A DNA stretch of 64,000 bases from Candidatus Pelearchaeum maunauluense (lineage in GTDB: Archaea > Thermoproteota > Nitrososphaeria_A > Caldarchaeales > Caldarchaeaceae): the NCBI GenBank assembly GCA_030059675.1, contig JANVYQ010000005.1:1-64000 (forward strand), written 5' to 3'. The position numbers and the translations under genes were made by a program. Below are positions 24,635 to 35,108 of this stretch, piece after piece (the stretch's first letter is position 1; each line of letters starts with the position of its first letter). A model generated the notes under the pieces. The model searched no databases. It was given only the letters and a program-made list of their open reading frames with translations, and had not been told where the DNA came from.

Positions 24635-25477
24635 ATGAGTTGGGGAAGGCTTGCTGGAGAGCCTACTGTTGAGGGGGAGATTGAAAGGCCTAAGAGAGAG
24701 GTTAAGCCAGGAGAGCGTTTCCGCGGCCAGATAGCGATGGTTACAGGTGCTGGGCGAGGTTTTGGTAAGCTCATCGCGCTAGCCCTGGCGCGTGAGGGCG
24801 CCGACGTAATAGTCCATTATAATAAATCGCGCGAGCAGGCCGAGCAGACGGCAGAAGAGATACGTAGCATGGGCAGGAGAGCCACGACAGTCAAGGCAGA
24901 CATAACAAAATGGAGCGAGGTTAAGGCTGCTGTGGATAAGGTATGGAAGGAGTTCGGCCCTATAGATGTGCTGATAAACAACGCGGGGGACGTGGCTTGG
25001 GGCCAGATGTCGTGGAGAGAGATTACCGAAGAGAGGATTGATGAAGTTCTTGCCGTTGATATAAAGGGCACGTTATTCATGATACATGAGGTTGGGAGCA
25101 GGATGCTTGAGCGGAAGTCAGGCGTTATAGTGAATGTATGCTCTAACGTGATTGTTACTGGAAGCCCCCGCGCGCCCCAGTATGCGGCGTCAAAGTACGG
25201 TGTTCTGGGCTTAACGAAGTCTTATGCGCTTGCCTTCGCTCCCTGGGTTCGCGTCAACGCGGCTGCTCCAGGGTATATGGATACAGAATCACTGAGAGCA
25301 AGGCCTGACTGGACGCCTGAGAGGAGAAAATGGGTGGTTGACCACACACCCTTGAGGAGAATAGGAAAACCTGAAGACATAGTGCCTGTCATACTCTTCC
25401 TAGCGTCAGATGACTCTATCCACATGACGGGAAACGTGGTAATCTGCGATGGAGGCTTCAGCATGCCAGGAGCCTAA
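24635..25477 (+). CDS. SDR family oxidoreductase
   Basis: A 280-residue short-chain dehydrogenase. After a 30-residue extension comes the cofactor loop TGAGRGFGK, INNAGD, the catalytic Ser 13 residues before the Tyr, and YAASK with Tyr and Lys. The C terminus (MTGNVVICDGGFSMPGA) is typical of FabG-like reductases. It would oxidise or reduce a hydroxy/keto group, perhaps a 3-hydroxyacyl-CoA given the enoyl-CoA hydratase next door, which is convergent. Confidence 0.92.
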   Translation: MSWGRLAGEPTVEGEIERPKREVKPGERFRGQIAMVTGAGRGFGKLIALALAREGADVIVHYNKSREQAEQTAEEIRSMGRRATTVKADITKWSEVKAAVDKVWKEFGPIDVLINNAGDVAWGQMSWREITEERIDEVLAVDIKGTLFMIHEVGSRMLERKSGVIVNVCSNVIVTGSPRAPQYAASKYGVLGLTKSYALAFAPWVRVNAAAPGYMDTESLRARPDWTPERRKWVVDHTPLRRIGKPEDIVPVILFLASDDSIHMTGNVVICDGGFSMPGA

Positions 25478-25497
25478 AAAATTATTTTATTTTTTAT
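25475..25497. terminator. AT-rich bidirectional terminator
   Basis: TAAAAAATTATTTTATTTTTTA between the converging SDR and enoyl-CoA hydratase genes gives T tracts on both strands, as archaeal terminators require. No GC stem is present. Confidence 0.5.
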
Positions 25498-26282
25498 CTT
25501 CCCTTAAATTCAGGTTTCCTCTTCTCCAGGAACGCCTTTATTCCTTCTGCCCTGTCTTCAGTCAGCCATGTATAGTAGTGTATCTCTTTCTCAAACTCCA
25601 GGCCAGCCGATAGGTGTGTCTCTTGGCTGGCGTTTATGGCTCGTTTTATGAGCGCCACTATTACTGGGCTTTTTGTCTTGATCTCCTCTGCCAGCTTAAT
25701 AACTTCCTCACGAAGCTTGTCAGGCTCCACCACCGTATTTACCAGCCCCAGCCTCTCTGCTTCCTGGGCGTTTATCATCCTGCCTGTGAACATCAGCTCC
25801 TTGGCCTTCCTCAGGCCTATGTAGCGGGGTAGTCTCTGTGTCGCTCCTCCTCCTGGGACTAGCCCGACACGAACTTCGGTCTGGCCGAAGACCGCGCGTG
25901 ATGTTGCTATCACTAGGTCGCATCCCTGTATTATTTCACAGCCCCCGCCTAAGCAGTAGCCATCAACGGCCGCGATTACTACTTTCGTCATGTCTTGCAC
26001 GTATTGGGCTATGAGCTGTGTTCCCACCTCGCGGTGGTATTGTCTAATCCCCAGACCTGTTAGGCTGTATAGCTCATTCAGGTCTGCACCTGCGCAGAAG
26101 TTTCCCCCCGCGCCTTCAAGAACAACCACCCGCACCTGCTCATCATGTTCAGCTAGGCGTAGAGCCTCCAAAAGCTCCTTACGCATCTGGGTATTGAGCG
26201 CATTCCGCTTATCAGGTCTATTCAACGTTATCCAAGCCACCGAATCCTCAACAACATACTTTACAGACTCACCGAGAGGCAT
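25494..26282 (-). CDS. Enoyl-CoA hydratase/isomerase family protein
   Basis: A 262-residue crotonase-fold enzyme. GNFCAGADLNEL forms part of the oxyanion hole, and VDGYCLGGGCEIIQGCDLVIA and QTEVRVGLVPGGGATQRLPR carry the two Glu residues of hydratases (in GGCE and TEV). Full length, with a normal C terminus (EGIKAFLEKRKPEFKGR). It probably hydrates an enoyl-CoA made by one of the acyl-CoA dehydrogenases in this region. It is convergent with the SDR gene. Confidence 0.93.
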   Translation of the reverse strand: MPLGESVKYVVEDSVAWITLNRPDKRNALNTQMRKELLEALRLAEHDEQVRVVVLEGAGGNFCAGADLNELYSLTGLGIRQYHREVGTQLIAQYVQDMTKVVIAAVDGYCLGGGCEIIQGCDLVIATSRAVFGQTEVRVGLVPGGGATQRLPRYIGLRKAKELMFTGRMINAQEAERLGLVNTVVEPDKLREEVIKLAEEIKTKSPVIVALIKRAINASQETHLSAGLEFEKEIHYYTWLTEDRAEGIKAFLEKRKPEFKGR

Positions 26283-26423
26283 GGCCTAACGCGTAACCAC
26301 CTGCTAAAAAGCATAGCCAACCTGATGCGCATTAGCTTCGTATATCAGCGCAGAGTTACGACACTTAAATAACTGCTCGTAATGTTGGTATCTGTGATTA
26401 GCTGGTATGTGTGGTGCTGAGAC

Positions 26424-27722
26424 ATGGTTGTAGAACAGCTCCAAGATATACTCAAGCGGGTTGACGCTGAGAAGACTGTGAAACGCACTATGGAGCTGGC
26501 TAATATTGAAAGCCCCACGGGTAGTGAGGGAGAGGTTGCGCAGCTCTATAAGGCGATGATGGAAGAGGTAGGCATGAGGGTAACCCTACAGGAAGTTGAG
26601 CCCAACCGCTATAATGCTGTGGGAGTTCTACGCGGTAAAGGCGGCGGGGCATCACTCATGTTTAACGGACATCTAGACACCTCCTTCTCACCACGCGACG
26701 ACCCAGAGGTTCTCAAAGCAATCTCACCAGTTTACCGCTTTGAGCCCCCATGGTCTTACCGCGAGGGGGACTGGATATATGGTATGGGCGTCTTTAACAT
26801 GAAAGGCGCTTTAGCCGCCTACGTATCAGCCGTTGAGGCTATACAGGAAGCTGGAGCAGAGCTTAAGGGAGATATAATGATAGCTGGAGTTGTGGGGGAG
26901 ATTGAGAAAACCCAAGTTGACCAGTACCGTGGAGCCCAGTATCGTGGTTATGGTTATGGAACAGCATACCTGGTTACGCATGGGGGGATAACCGACTACG
27001 CTATTATCGGCGAGCCTACTGGGCTTAGGCTTATGCTGGCACACTTCGGCTCGGTCTGGGCTAAAATATCTCTGAAGGGTAAGATGGTGCATACAGCCCA
27101 TGCCGCTGGGACGCAGAACCTAATCCTACAGATGACGCGGATATTGAATGCGCTTGAGTCTTGGATACCCGACTACCAGCAACGCTACCAATACCAGTCG
27201 GTTAAGCCTATTGTGAATATAGGGGCTATAGAGGGGGGCTGGCCTTGGAGATGCTCCAGAACACCATGGTTCTGCAATCTATACTTGGACATAAGATACC
27301 CGCCGAGGCGTAGTGCCGTGGATGTAAAGGAGGAGTTGGAAAGTGTCTTGGCGCGTGTGGAGAAGGAGACGGGAATTAAGGCTGACTTGGAGATTTATGT
27401 AAGCGACGCCTGGGCTGAGGTCTCCGAAGACGAGTATGTGGTTAAAGCTCTTGATAAAGCCCACGAGCAGGTCTTCAACCAGCAGTTGGAGCGGGTGGTC
27501 TTCTCATGGTCGTCAGACGCCAACGTACTCACGAGAAACGGCGTCGTCGCAGTCAATTATGGCCCATCAGGCGGGCCGGGAAAAGAGACGCGCGGCACGC
27601 TTTACATACCAAACCTAATAGGATGCACGAAGGTCTACGCTGCTGCTGCTGTAGATATATGTAATCAAGAACGCAAGAAGGTTAGGAGCAAGAGCTTTAC
27701 TATAACGTATGGAGGAGGTTAG
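26424..27722 (+). CDS. M20 family metal-dependent deacylase/peptidase
   Basis: A 432-residue M20 (ArgE/DapE/ACY1) protein. FNGHLDTSF has the HxD metal motif; AGVVGEIEKTQVD stands where most members have DEE, a variant seen in an M20 subgroup; IIGEPTGL supplies the next metal ligand, followed by the dimerisation domain and GPSGGPG near the end. It would remove an acyl or carbamoyl group from an amino-acid-like substrate. Its end overlaps the track start of the following molybdopterin subunit gene and carries that gene's Shine-Dalgarno, so the two form an operon. A TATA-like box (ACTTAAATAA) lies about 55 bp upstream. Confidence 0.88.
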   Translation: MVVEQLQDILKRVDAEKTVKRTMELANIESPTGSEGEVAQLYKAMMEEVGMRVTLQEVEPNRYNAVGVLRGKGGGASLMFNGHLDTSFSPRDDPEVLKAISPVYRFEPPWSYREGDWIYGMGVFNMKGALAAYVSAVEAIQEAGAELKGDIMIAGVVGEIEKTQVDQYRGAQYRGYGYGTAYLVTHGGITDYAIIGEPTGLRLMLAHFGSVWAKISLKGKMVHTAHAAGTQNLILQMTRILNALESWIPDYQQRYQYQSVKPIVNIGAIEGGWPWRCSRTPWFCNLYLDIRYPPRRSAVDVKEELESVLARVEKETGIKADLEIYVSDAWAEVSEDEYVVKALDKAHEQVFNQQLERVVFSWSSDANVLTRNGVVAVNYGPSGGPGKETRGTLYIPNLIGCTKVYAAAAVDICNQERKKVRSKSFTITYGGG

Positions 27723-27726
27723 GGGG

Positions 27727-30057
27727 ATGGTGCAGAAGTATATTGGCGTTCCTATTAAGAGGCGTGAAGACCCAACTCTCCTAACTGGGCGAGGAATGTA
27801 TGTTGATGACATAAAGCTAAGCAACATGGCTTATGTTGGGTTTGTGCGCTCACCATACGGCCATGCGCGTATAAGGGGTATAGATATCTCCGAGGCGCGG
27901 CGCCACCCAGACTTCATATATGCCATGCTACCTGATGAAGCGGTCTACCTACCATCTTGGATGAAGTATCCAGGATTGAGGGATGTGCCTAGATACTCGC
28001 TCGCGCGGGGCAAGGCTAGGTTTGTTGGCGAGCCTGTCGTCGCCGTGGTAGCTCGGAACAGGTATAGTCTTAACGACATCATAGACTCGATTTACGTGGA
28101 GTATGAGCCTCTTCCACCCGTCGTGGATGCGGAGAAGGCTCTGAAACCAGATGCTCCTCTCCTCTATGAGGAGTGGGGAGACAATATAGTTATGCATAGC
28201 ACGTTCAGGGCAGGTGATGTAGAAGCGGCCTTCGCGTCTGCCAGCCTGGTTATACGCGAGCGGATGGCAAACCAGCGCTATGCTCCCACACCCATAGAGG
28301 GCCGCGCAGTCTTAGCACACATGGACCCCACACGCGGCGAATTAACCATCTGGGACTCAACACAGTTTCCGCATGTCTTACAGACATACCTATCGCAGGC
28401 CCTTAACTATCCTGAGCATAAGATTAGGGTTATAGCTCCCAACGTTGGCGGTGGCTTTGGCCCCAAGTCAAGCGTCTGGCCAGAGGAGGTGGCGACGGTC
28501 CAGCTGGCCATAAAGCTGGGCATTCCAGTGAAGTGGATTGAGACGCGCCGCGAGCACATGCAGGTATGCGGCCACGAGAGGCAGCAAGTCCATTACGTTG
28601 AAGCAGCGTTCAGCAGCGATGGAAAGCTCCTGGCGATACGTGATAAGGTCATAGCAGACATGGGGGTTTATGGGACTTTCTGGACAGAGACACAGCCCGT
28701 AATGGTTACTATGGCAGCCATACCAGGGCCGTACAAGTTCCACAACTACGAGTATGAGATATATTGTGTGGTGACGAATAAGGCTCCATACTCGCCCCAT
28801 CGCGGCTTCGGCAGGCCAGTCGCGGCGTTTGTCATGGAGCGTATAATGGATATCGCTGCGCGTAGGCTTGGCCTAGACCCCGCTGAGATTAGGCGGAGAA
28901 ACCTAATACCCGCCGAGGAGATGCCGTATAGGAACGTTCATGGCATAGTCTATGACAGCGGGAACTATCCCGAGGCGCTTGAGCGTGCTCTCAGGTTTGC
29001 TGAGTACGAGAAGTGGAGGAAGGTTCAGGAGGAGGAGAGGAAGCGCGGTAGGCTAATCGGAATAGGCTTGGCTATGTACGTTGAATACACAGCCCCAAGC
29101 AGTGAGAGGCTGGCTAAGGGTCTGGGCTGGCAGGTGGGGGGATACGACTCAGCCAGGATAAGAATAGAGCCGCAGGGGAAGGTTATAGTTCTCACAGGCA
29201 CAGCAAGCCAGGGCCAGGGGCACGAAACAGTATATGCGCAGATAGCTGCCGACGCTCTGGGTGTGAATATAGATGACGTAATAGTCTTTGAGGGTGATAG
29301 TAAAAACTGTCCTTACGGCTTTGGGGCGTGGGCTAGTAGGAACACAGTAACCGTGGGCGGTGCTATCATAAAAGCCGCGGAGAAGATGAAGGAGAAGCTA
29401 CGCCAGATAGCTGCGCATATGCTTGAAGCATCACCTTCAGACATAGAGATTGAGGACAGCAAGCTATACGTGCGCGGCTCGCCAGACAGGTATGTAACCC
29501 TGGCTGACGTGGCAAACGCGGCAATACGCGAGCCGACCAAAATGCCGCCCGGCATGGAGCCAGGATTAGAGGTAACAGCTCATTACGAGCCAACCGCATT
29601 TACAACATGCAGCTACGCCGTCCATATACCCATTATAGAGGTCGATGCCGAGACGGGAAGCATAAAGATACTGAAGTACTACATCTTTGACGACAGTGGC
29701 GTTGTCGTAAACCCGATGACCGTCCATGGCCAGATACATGGCGCGTTGGCTCATGGTATTGGAGGGGCCATCTATGAGGAGCTGAACTACGACGAGTCTG
29801 GACAGCTACTTAACTCTACGTTCATGGACTACCTGATACCCAGCGCTCTGGAGATGATTAACGTAGATGTGGAGCATAGTGAGACACCTTCACCCAATCC
29901 AGGCGGCTTTAAGGGCATGGGCGAGGGAGGCTCCATAGGCGCTCCAGCAGCCCTAGCAAACGCAGTAGAGGACGCGCTGGCTCACTTAGGAGTGCAGATA
30001 AGAGAAACACCACTAAAGCCTGAATACATCTGGAGAAAAATAAAACAACGCCAATAA
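27727..30057 (+). CDS. Xanthine dehydrogenase family molybdopterin-binding subunit (1)
   Basis: A large subunit of about 776 residues of a molybdenum hydroxylase. It opens with YIGVPIKRREDPTLLTGRGMYVDDI, the usual start of this family. GGGFGPKS is the molybdopterin-contacting glycine motif, PHRGFGRP occupies the active-site loop (not the AYxCSFR loop of form I CO dehydrogenase), and KGMGEGGSIGAPAAL holds the catalytic Glu. I take ATG 27727, preceded by GGAGGAGGT with correct spacing, rather than ATG 27709. FAD and [2Fe-2S] subunits are absent from the window. It hydroxylates an aldehyde, heterocycle or acyl substrate; which one is unknown. Confidence 0.9.
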   Translation: MVQKYIGVPIKRREDPTLLTGRGMYVDDIKLSNMAYVGFVRSPYGHARIRGIDISEARRHPDFIYAMLPDEAVYLPSWMKYPGLRDVPRYSLARGKARFVGEPVVAVVARNRYSLNDIIDSIYVEYEPLPPVVDAEKALKPDAPLLYEEWGDNIVMHSTFRAGDVEAAFASASLVIRERMANQRYAPTPIEGRAVLAHMDPTRGELTIWDSTQFPHVLQTYLSQALNYPEHKIRVIAPNVGGGFGPKSSVWPEEVATVQLAIKLGIPVKWIETRREHMQVCGHERQQVHYVEAAFSSDGKLLAIRDKVIADMGVYGTFWTETQPVMVTMAAIPGPYKFHNYEYEIYCVVTNKAPYSPHRGFGRPVAAFVMERIMDIAARRLGLDPAEIRRRNLIPAEEMPYRNVHGIVYDSGNYPEALERALRFAEYEKWRKVQEEERKRGRLIGIGLAMYVEYTAPSSERLAKGLGWQVGGYDSARIRIEPQGKVIVLTGTASQGQGHETVYAQIAADALGVNIDDVIVFEGDSKNCPYGFGAWASRNTVTVGGAIIKAAEKMKEKLRQIAAHMLEASPSDIEIEDSKLYVRGSPDRYVTLADVANAAIREPTKMPPGMEPGLEVTAHYEPTAFTTCSYAVHIPIIEVDAETGSIKILKYYIFDDSGVVVNPMTVHGQIHGALAHGIGGAIYEELNYDESGQLLNSTFMDYLIPSALEMINVDVEHSETPSPNPGGFKGMGEGGSIGAPAALANAVEDALAHLGVQIRETPLKPEYIWRKIKQRQ

Positions 30058-30067
30058 ACAACACATA

Positions 30068-30076
30068 GTTATATTT
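30068..30076 (+). promoter_or_regulatory. TATA box of second molybdopterin subunit gene
   Basis: GTTATATTT about 24-32 bp before ATG 30100, predicting a leaderless mRNA separate from the upstream operon. Confidence 0.45.
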
Positions 30077-30099
30077 CGGTAGCCAGGTGCAAGCGCAGG

Positions 30100-32370
30100 A
30101 TGCTGGAGCAAAAGCTAGTAGAGAGATACTCAACTATAGGCAAGCCTATCCCCAAGATTGATGGCTTCGAGAAAGTCACAGGATATGCGCGTTATGTTGA
30201 TGATATAAAGTTGCCGAATATGCTTTATGGTAAGATTCTGAGAAGTAGGTATCCTCACGCGCGTATAAAGAGGATAGACACATCAAGGGCGGAGGCTCTT
30301 CCTGGAGTTGCTGCTGTAATCACTGCCAAGGACACGCCTATGCGTAGGATGGGGATTCTAAAAGACCAGCTCCCGCTTAAGTATGGTAAGGTACGCTCAG
30401 TTAGGGACGAGGTAGCTGCGGTAGCTGCTGTGGATGAAGAAACAGCACTAGAGGCGCTCGACCTGATAGAGGTGGAGTACGAGGAGCTGGAGCCAGTCTT
30501 TGACCCTGAAGAGGCCATGAAGCCAGATGCTCCACTAGTCCATGAAGAGCTGGGAACCAACGTGGTCAATCTTAATTTCAGATTCTCAACCGATGATGAG
30601 GAGCTGGAGAGGATCTTCAGAGAAGCTCCCGCGGTTGTTGAAGGTGAGTATCGCGTCCATTATGTTAATGCCTCCCCCCTAGGTACTATAGGTGTTGTCG
30701 CTCATTACGACGAGAGGGGGCACTTAACAATATACACAAACACGCAAGCACCTTTTCTCTACAAGAGAGACCTAGCAGAGATAACTGGCGTTGACCCTGC
30801 TAAGATTCATGTTATACAGCCTGAGATAGGCGGTGCTTTTGGGCGTGGGATGGACTTGCATCCCACCGATGCTATAGCTGTCTTCTTGTCTATAAAGACG
30901 CGAAAACCTGTGAAGATAGTTTTCTCTAGGAGAGAGGAGCTGGAGTACGCTCCTCCGCGTCAGCCTGCGATAATTAGAATGCGTACAGCCGCCGACAGGA
31001 CTGGTCGCCTCCTCGCCCGCGACGCCAAGCTCATACTCGACGCTGGCGCATATGTGTCGTGGGGACCCTTTGACGCCCGCGTGATGATGGCAACCACAAC
31101 GGGGCTTTACCAGCTCACCCACGCAAGGTTTGACGCCACGGTAGTCTATACAAATAACCCATACTGCGGCACGCAACGCGGCGCTGGAAACCCACAGATA
31201 ACATTCGCCATAGAGCAACAAATGGATGAGCTGGCTGAAGAGCTGGGGATGGACCCAGTGGAGTTTAGAATCATAAATGCCAACAAGCCCAACACAGTAA
31301 CGCCACAAGGCATGATTATAACGTCATGCGGTATGGAGGAATGCATAAGACGGGCAGCCCAGGCCATAGGCTGGCGCGGCCGCGGCTCGGCAGGCCTTGG
31401 AAAAGGCATAGGTCTAGCCTGCTACTTCCACGTCGGGGGAGGAGCACGCGTATATCGCTCAGACGGGTGTGGAACCATAGTACAGGTTGACGACTTCGGC
31501 CGCGTAACGGTAATCACAGGCTCAACAGATATTGGAACAGGCTCCGACACCGCGATAGCGCAGATAGTTGCTGAGGAGCTGGGTGTGCCAGTATCGCGTG
31601 TCTCGGTTGTGAATGATGATACAGCTATAAGGCCGTGGGATGTGGGGACTCATGCAAGTAGAGCAACATTCGTCGCGGGCAACTCTGCGCTCCTCGCAGC
31701 ACGAGAAGCCAAGAGACAAATACTGGAGACTGCTTCCCAGCTTTTCGGCACGCCGATAGACGAGCTTGACATAAGAGATGGTTATGTCTATTCACGCTCA
31801 GACCCGAGTAAGAAGATGGAGTATGATAAGGTGATTAGGCGCGGCCATCTACGTGAGGGAGGCAGGGTTATACTTGCCTCAGCTTTCTACGACCCTCCCA
31901 ACCAGATGCAGGATGAGCGCTGGATGGGGAATATCTCAGCTGCCTACACGTTTGGTGCTCAGGCGGTCTTGCTGGAGGTTGATGAAGAGACAGGAACGAT
32001 ACGCGTTTTGAAGGTTGTATCAGCACACGATGCTGGTCGCATATTAAATCCACTAGGAGCTGAGGGCCAGGTTCATGGAGGCGTTGTCATGGGTCTAGGA
32101 TACACGCTAAGCGAGGAGCTTGTTCTAGATAGGGGTAGAGTGGTCAACGCAACCCTCATGGACTACCTGCTCTTCACAAGCCACGAAGCACCAGAGATAG
32201 TTCCCATCTTTGTTGAGACGGAAGACCCACAGGGCCCCTATGGGGCGAAGGGGCTGGGCGAGACAGGCTGCATACCAACACCAGCTGCGGTGGCCAACGC
32301 GATATATGACGCGACGGGAAAGCGTCTTAGAGAACTGCCTATAAAGCCTTGGAACATTCTCCGTAAGTAA
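30100..32370 (+). CDS. Xanthine dehydrogenase family molybdopterin-binding subunit (2)
   Basis: A 756-residue paralogue of the preceding protein. KVTGYARYVDDIKLPNMLYGKIL is the N-terminal block; IGGAFGRGMD replaces the GGGFGxK motif, QRGAGNPQ is the active-site loop and GLGETGCIPTP carries the catalytic Glu. The loop groups it with form II-like/other hydroxylases. As for its neighbours no medium or small subunit is encoded nearby. It converges with trpB2, about 30 bp apart, with an AT-rich spacer. Confidence 0.9.
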   Translation: MLEQKLVERYSTIGKPIPKIDGFEKVTGYARYVDDIKLPNMLYGKILRSRYPHARIKRIDTSRAEALPGVAAVITAKDTPMRRMGILKDQLPLKYGKVRSVRDEVAAVAAVDEETALEALDLIEVEYEELEPVFDPEEAMKPDAPLVHEELGTNVVNLNFRFSTDDEELERIFREAPAVVEGEYRVHYVNASPLGTIGVVAHYDERGHLTIYTNTQAPFLYKRDLAEITGVDPAKIHVIQPEIGGAFGRGMDLHPTDAIAVFLSIKTRKPVKIVFSRREELEYAPPRQPAIIRMRTAADRTGRLLARDAKLILDAGAYVSWGPFDARVMMATTTGLYQLTHARFDATVVYTNNPYCGTQRGAGNPQITFAIEQQMDELAEELGMDPVEFRIINANKPNTVTPQGMIITSCGMEECIRRAAQAIGWRGRGSAGLGKGIGLACYFHVGGGARVYRSDGCGTIVQVDDFGRVTVITGSTDIGTGSDTAIAQIVAEELGVPVSRVSVVNDDTAIRPWDVGTHASRATFVAGNSALLAAREAKRQILETASQLFGTPIDELDIRDGYVYSRSDPSKKMEYDKVIRRGHLREGGRVILASAFYDPPNQMQDERWMGNISAAYTFGAQAVLLEVDEETGTIRVLKVVSAHDAGRILNPLGAEGQVHGGVVMGLGYTLSEELVLDRGRVVNATLMDYLLFTSHEAPEIVPIFVETEDPQGPYGAKGLGETGCIPTPAAVANAIYDATGKRLRELPIKPWNILRK

Positions 32371-32399
32371 ATAAAATATTTTGGGGGATGAGAGATTCT

Positions 32400-33800
32400 T
32401 TATGAGAGGAACTGCTTAGCCACCTCAGGCACCCACGGTAATTCTTTTTGCAGTTTTTCGAGTGATTTCTTGATTTCTTCTTCTGGGTAGTGCCATGGCT
32501 GTAGTCTTCCCGCTAGGTATTCTTCGTATGCCGTTAGGTCGAAGTGTCCATGTCCGCATAGGTTGAATAGTATCACCTTCTTCTCGCCTGTCTCCTTACA
32601 CCGCCGCGCCTCATCAATAACATATTTGATTGTATGTGATGGCTCTGGGCCTGGTAGGAATCCCTCAGTCCTGGCGAAGAGTACCGCCGCGTCAAACACA
32701 GATACCTGGTCATATGCTCTGGGCTCTATCTTACCCTCCTTCAGGAGGAGGCATAGGGTAGGCGCGTCTCCATGATACCTGAGCCCGCCAGCATGTATTG
32801 GTGGTGGCACGAAGTCTGAGCCCAGTGTATGCATGGGCAGTAGTGGGGTCATCTTAGCCGTGTCGCCGAAGTCGTAGGTGTAGATGCCCTTCGTCATGGT
32901 AGGACACGCGGTAGGCTCTGTAGCTACGAACTTCACATCTTTTGGCGCTTTCTTAGCAACTACATCATAGTAGAAGGGCCAGAATAGCCCTGAGAAGCTA
33001 CTCCCACCTCCTACACATCCAGCAACAACATCTGGATACTCATCAACCATCTCAAGCTGTTTCTTAGCCTCAAGCCCCTGGACGGTCTGGTGCATGAGAA
33101 CATGATTAAGCACGCTCCCTAGGCTGTAGCGCGTGTTATCATGCGTAACCGTATCCTCAAGGGCTTCGCTTATCGCTATCCCCAGGCTGCCTGGGTGGTT
33201 GGGGTCTTTCTGAAGCAGGCTCCTCCCAAAGTTTGTTTTATCGCTTGGGCTTGGGACGACCTCCGCGCCCCACGCGTGCATGAGTATCCTCCTAGCTGGC
33301 TTCTGGTTGTAGCTTATGCGCACCATATAGACGGAGCATTTTATCCCGAATAGGTTGCAGGCGAATGACAACGCGCTACCCCACTGGCCAGCGCCTGTCT
33401 CTGTTGTTAGACGCTCAATCCCCTGCTTAGCGTTATAGTATGCCTGCGCAACAGCTGTGTTAGGCTTGTGAGAACCAGGTGGGGATACGCCCTCCCACTT
33501 ATAGTATATACGCGCAGGCGTGTTGAGAGCCTTCTCTAGGCGCTCAGCCCTTATCAGTGGTGTTGGCCTCCAAATCCTATACACATCCCTAACTTCGTTA
33601 GGTATTGGTATCCACCTATCAGGGCTCAGCTCCTGCTTAATCAGCTCCTTAGCGAATATCCTCTCAAGCTTAGCAGGGTCTACAGGCTGTTTTGTTGATG
33701 GGTCTATTGGTGGTGCGAGAGGCTTAGGTAGGTCTGGCAGAATATTATACCATTCTTTCGGAATATCGTTTTCGTCTAGCGTAATTATTTTTCCTGGCAT
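32400..33800 (-). CDS. trpB: Tryptophan synthase beta-like protein (TrpB2)
   Basis: About 466 residues, of the TrpB2 type, longer at the N terminus than TrpB1. [11 protein letters not shown] contains the PLP-binding Lys, [11 protein letters not shown] is the loop binding the substrate carboxylate, [11 protein letters not shown] binds the PLP phosphate, and NLCGHGHFD ends the core. TrpB2 makes tryptophan from indole and serine, often as a stand-alone enzyme; no trpA is present. I set the start at ATG 33800 ([19 protein letters not shown]), as a TATA box lies 26-33 bp upstream; the track start at 33884 would lie upstream of that box. Confidence 0.93.
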   Translation of the reverse strand: MPGKIITLDENDIPKEWYNILPDLPKPLAPPIDPSTKQPVDPAKLERIFAKELIKQELSPDRWIPIPNEVRDVYRIWRPTPLIRAERLEKALNTPARIYYKWEGVSPPGSHKPNTAVAQAYYNAKQGIERLTTETGAGQWGSALSFACNLFGIKCSVYMVRISYNQKPARRILMHAWGAEVVPSPSDKTNFGRSLLQKDPNHPGSLGIAISEALEDTVTHDNTRYSLGSVLNHVLMHQTVQGLEAKKQLEMVDEYPDVVAGCVGGGSSFSGLFWPFYYDVVAKKAPKDVKFVATEPTACPTMTKGIYTYDFGDTAKMTPLLPMHTLGSDFVPPPIHAGGLRYHGDAPTLCLLLKEGKIEPRAYDQVSVFDAAVLFARTEGFLPGPEPSHTIKYVIDEARRCKETGEKKVILFNLCGHGHFDLTAYEEYLAGRLQPWHYPEEEIKKSLEKLQKELPWVPEVAKQFLS

Positions 33801-33825
33801 GCAGAAAAACACGCCGAGTATAGGC

Positions 33826-33833
33826 CTTATAAA
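33826..33833 (-). promoter_or_regulatory. TATA box of trpB2
   Basis: Minus strand GTTTATAAGG region, 26-33 bp before ATG 33800; supports the shorter start and a leaderless mRNA. Confidence 0.5.
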
Positions 33834-33898
33834 CTTTTTGGAAAACGCCGTGAAAGGCTCATGAATAACGTAAGTTTTCTTCATAACTTGAATGGGGT

Positions 33899-35068
33899 AT
33901 GAACTTTAGTGAGGATGAGGATGTCCAACTCCTTAGGAGAACTATTGCTGAGTTTATGAAAGGATTTCCAGCTGAGTACTGGAGACGGCATGACTCTCTC
34001 CGCGAGTTCCCCCGCGATTTCTGGGATGCTGCCGCCAGAAACGGCTTGCTGGGCATCACGATACCTGAAGAATATGGCGGCGCTGGCCTCGGCATGTACG
34101 CTGCCGCTGTGGCGATGAACGAGGTAGCCCGTAATGGTGGAGGCCTAGCCGCTGGAGACCTACTAATGAGAACCCTGGTATTCGGGGGGCTTCTAATAAA
34201 CAAACACGCATCGCGGGAAGCTAAGGAGAAATACTTACCAAAGTTGGCTGAAGGTAAGATAATCTGCGCCTTCGCCCACACCGAGCCAAACGCTGGTGTG
34301 AATACATTTGATATTCAGACCAAAGCCGTTAAGAAAGATGGGGGCTTTGTAGTAAATGGTCAGAAGATATGGATAACCCTGGCACATATGGCTGACCTTA
34401 TTATAGGTGTTGTGCGCACAACACCTAAGGATAAGGTACAGAGGAAATCTCATGGAATTAGCCTGCTCTTGATAGATGCTAAGCAGCCAGGGGTTAAGAC
34501 CTCGCGAATTCCAGGCATGGCGCTCAGAGCCCTTCCCAGCAATCAGGTCTATTTTGAGGATGTCTGGGTTCCTGAGGAGAATGTGGTGGGCGAGGTGGAT
34601 AGGGGCTGGGAGACGCTTACTGTGTTGCTGAATGCTGAGCGTATATCCACTGCTTCCATCTCGCTGGGATGCGGTGAGTACGCTCTACAGAGAGCGGTTG
34701 AATACGCGTCTAACAGGCTTGTCTTCGGCCGCCCGATAGGGAGCAACCAAGCTATACAGTTTCCCCTGGCTGAGGCTAAGGCTGAGCTTGAGGTGGCTAA
34801 GCTGATGACCCTTAAGGCTGCATGGCTCCATGACCAAGGGCTAGATTGCGCCGTTGAGGCTAACATCGCCGCTCTCCAAGCAGCACGGGCAGCGTTCAAG
34901 GCCGCCGACAGGGCAGTACAGACATTCGGCGGCATGGGATTCGCAGAAGAAAACGACATAGAACGCGTATTCAGGGATGTTAGACTTTTCAGAACAGCCC
35001 CAGTCCCAGAGGAGATGGTCCTCAACTTCATAGCCACGCGCGCCCTCGGGCTTCCACGCTCATTCTAA
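33899..35068 (+). CDS. Acyl-CoA dehydrogenase
   Basis: A 389-residue flavoprotein dehydrogenase. [21 protein letters not shown] is the FAD-contact motif, [24 protein letters not shown] the beta domain, and [27 protein letters not shown] the C-terminal signature. It ends in ALGLPRSF like the acyl-CoA dehydrogenase at 16 kb, so the two arose by duplication. It is divergent from trpB2 and is followed 40 bp later by the third molybdopterin subunit gene; the two may share a transcript. Confidence 0.93.
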   Translation: MNFSEDEDVQLLRRTIAEFMKGFPAEYWRRHDSLREFPRDFWDAAARNGLLGITIPEEYGGAGLGMYAAAVAMNEVARNGGGLAAGDLLMRTLVFGGLLINKHASREAKEKYLPKLAEGKIICAFAHTEPNAGVNTFDIQTKAVKKDGGFVVNGQKIWITLAHMADLIIGVVRTTPKDKVQRKSHGISLLLIDAKQPGVKTSRIPGMALRALPSNQVYFEDVWVPEENVVGEVDRGWETLTVLLNAERISTASISLGCGEYALQRAVEYASNRLVFGRPIGSNQAIQFPLAEAKAELEVAKLMTLKAAWLHDQGLDCAVEANIAALQAARAAFKAADRAVQTFGGMGFAEENDIERVFRDVRLFRTAPVPEEMVLNFIATRALGLPRSF

Positions 35069-35108
35069 GCCCTACAAACCTCTATTAATCGCGAAAAGAG
35101 AGTAGAGC

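Noticed and set aside
27727-32370. Molybdopterin subunits as form I aerobic CO dehydrogenase (CoxL)
   Set aside because: None has the AYxCSFR active-site loop and no CoxM/CoxS genes are adjacent.
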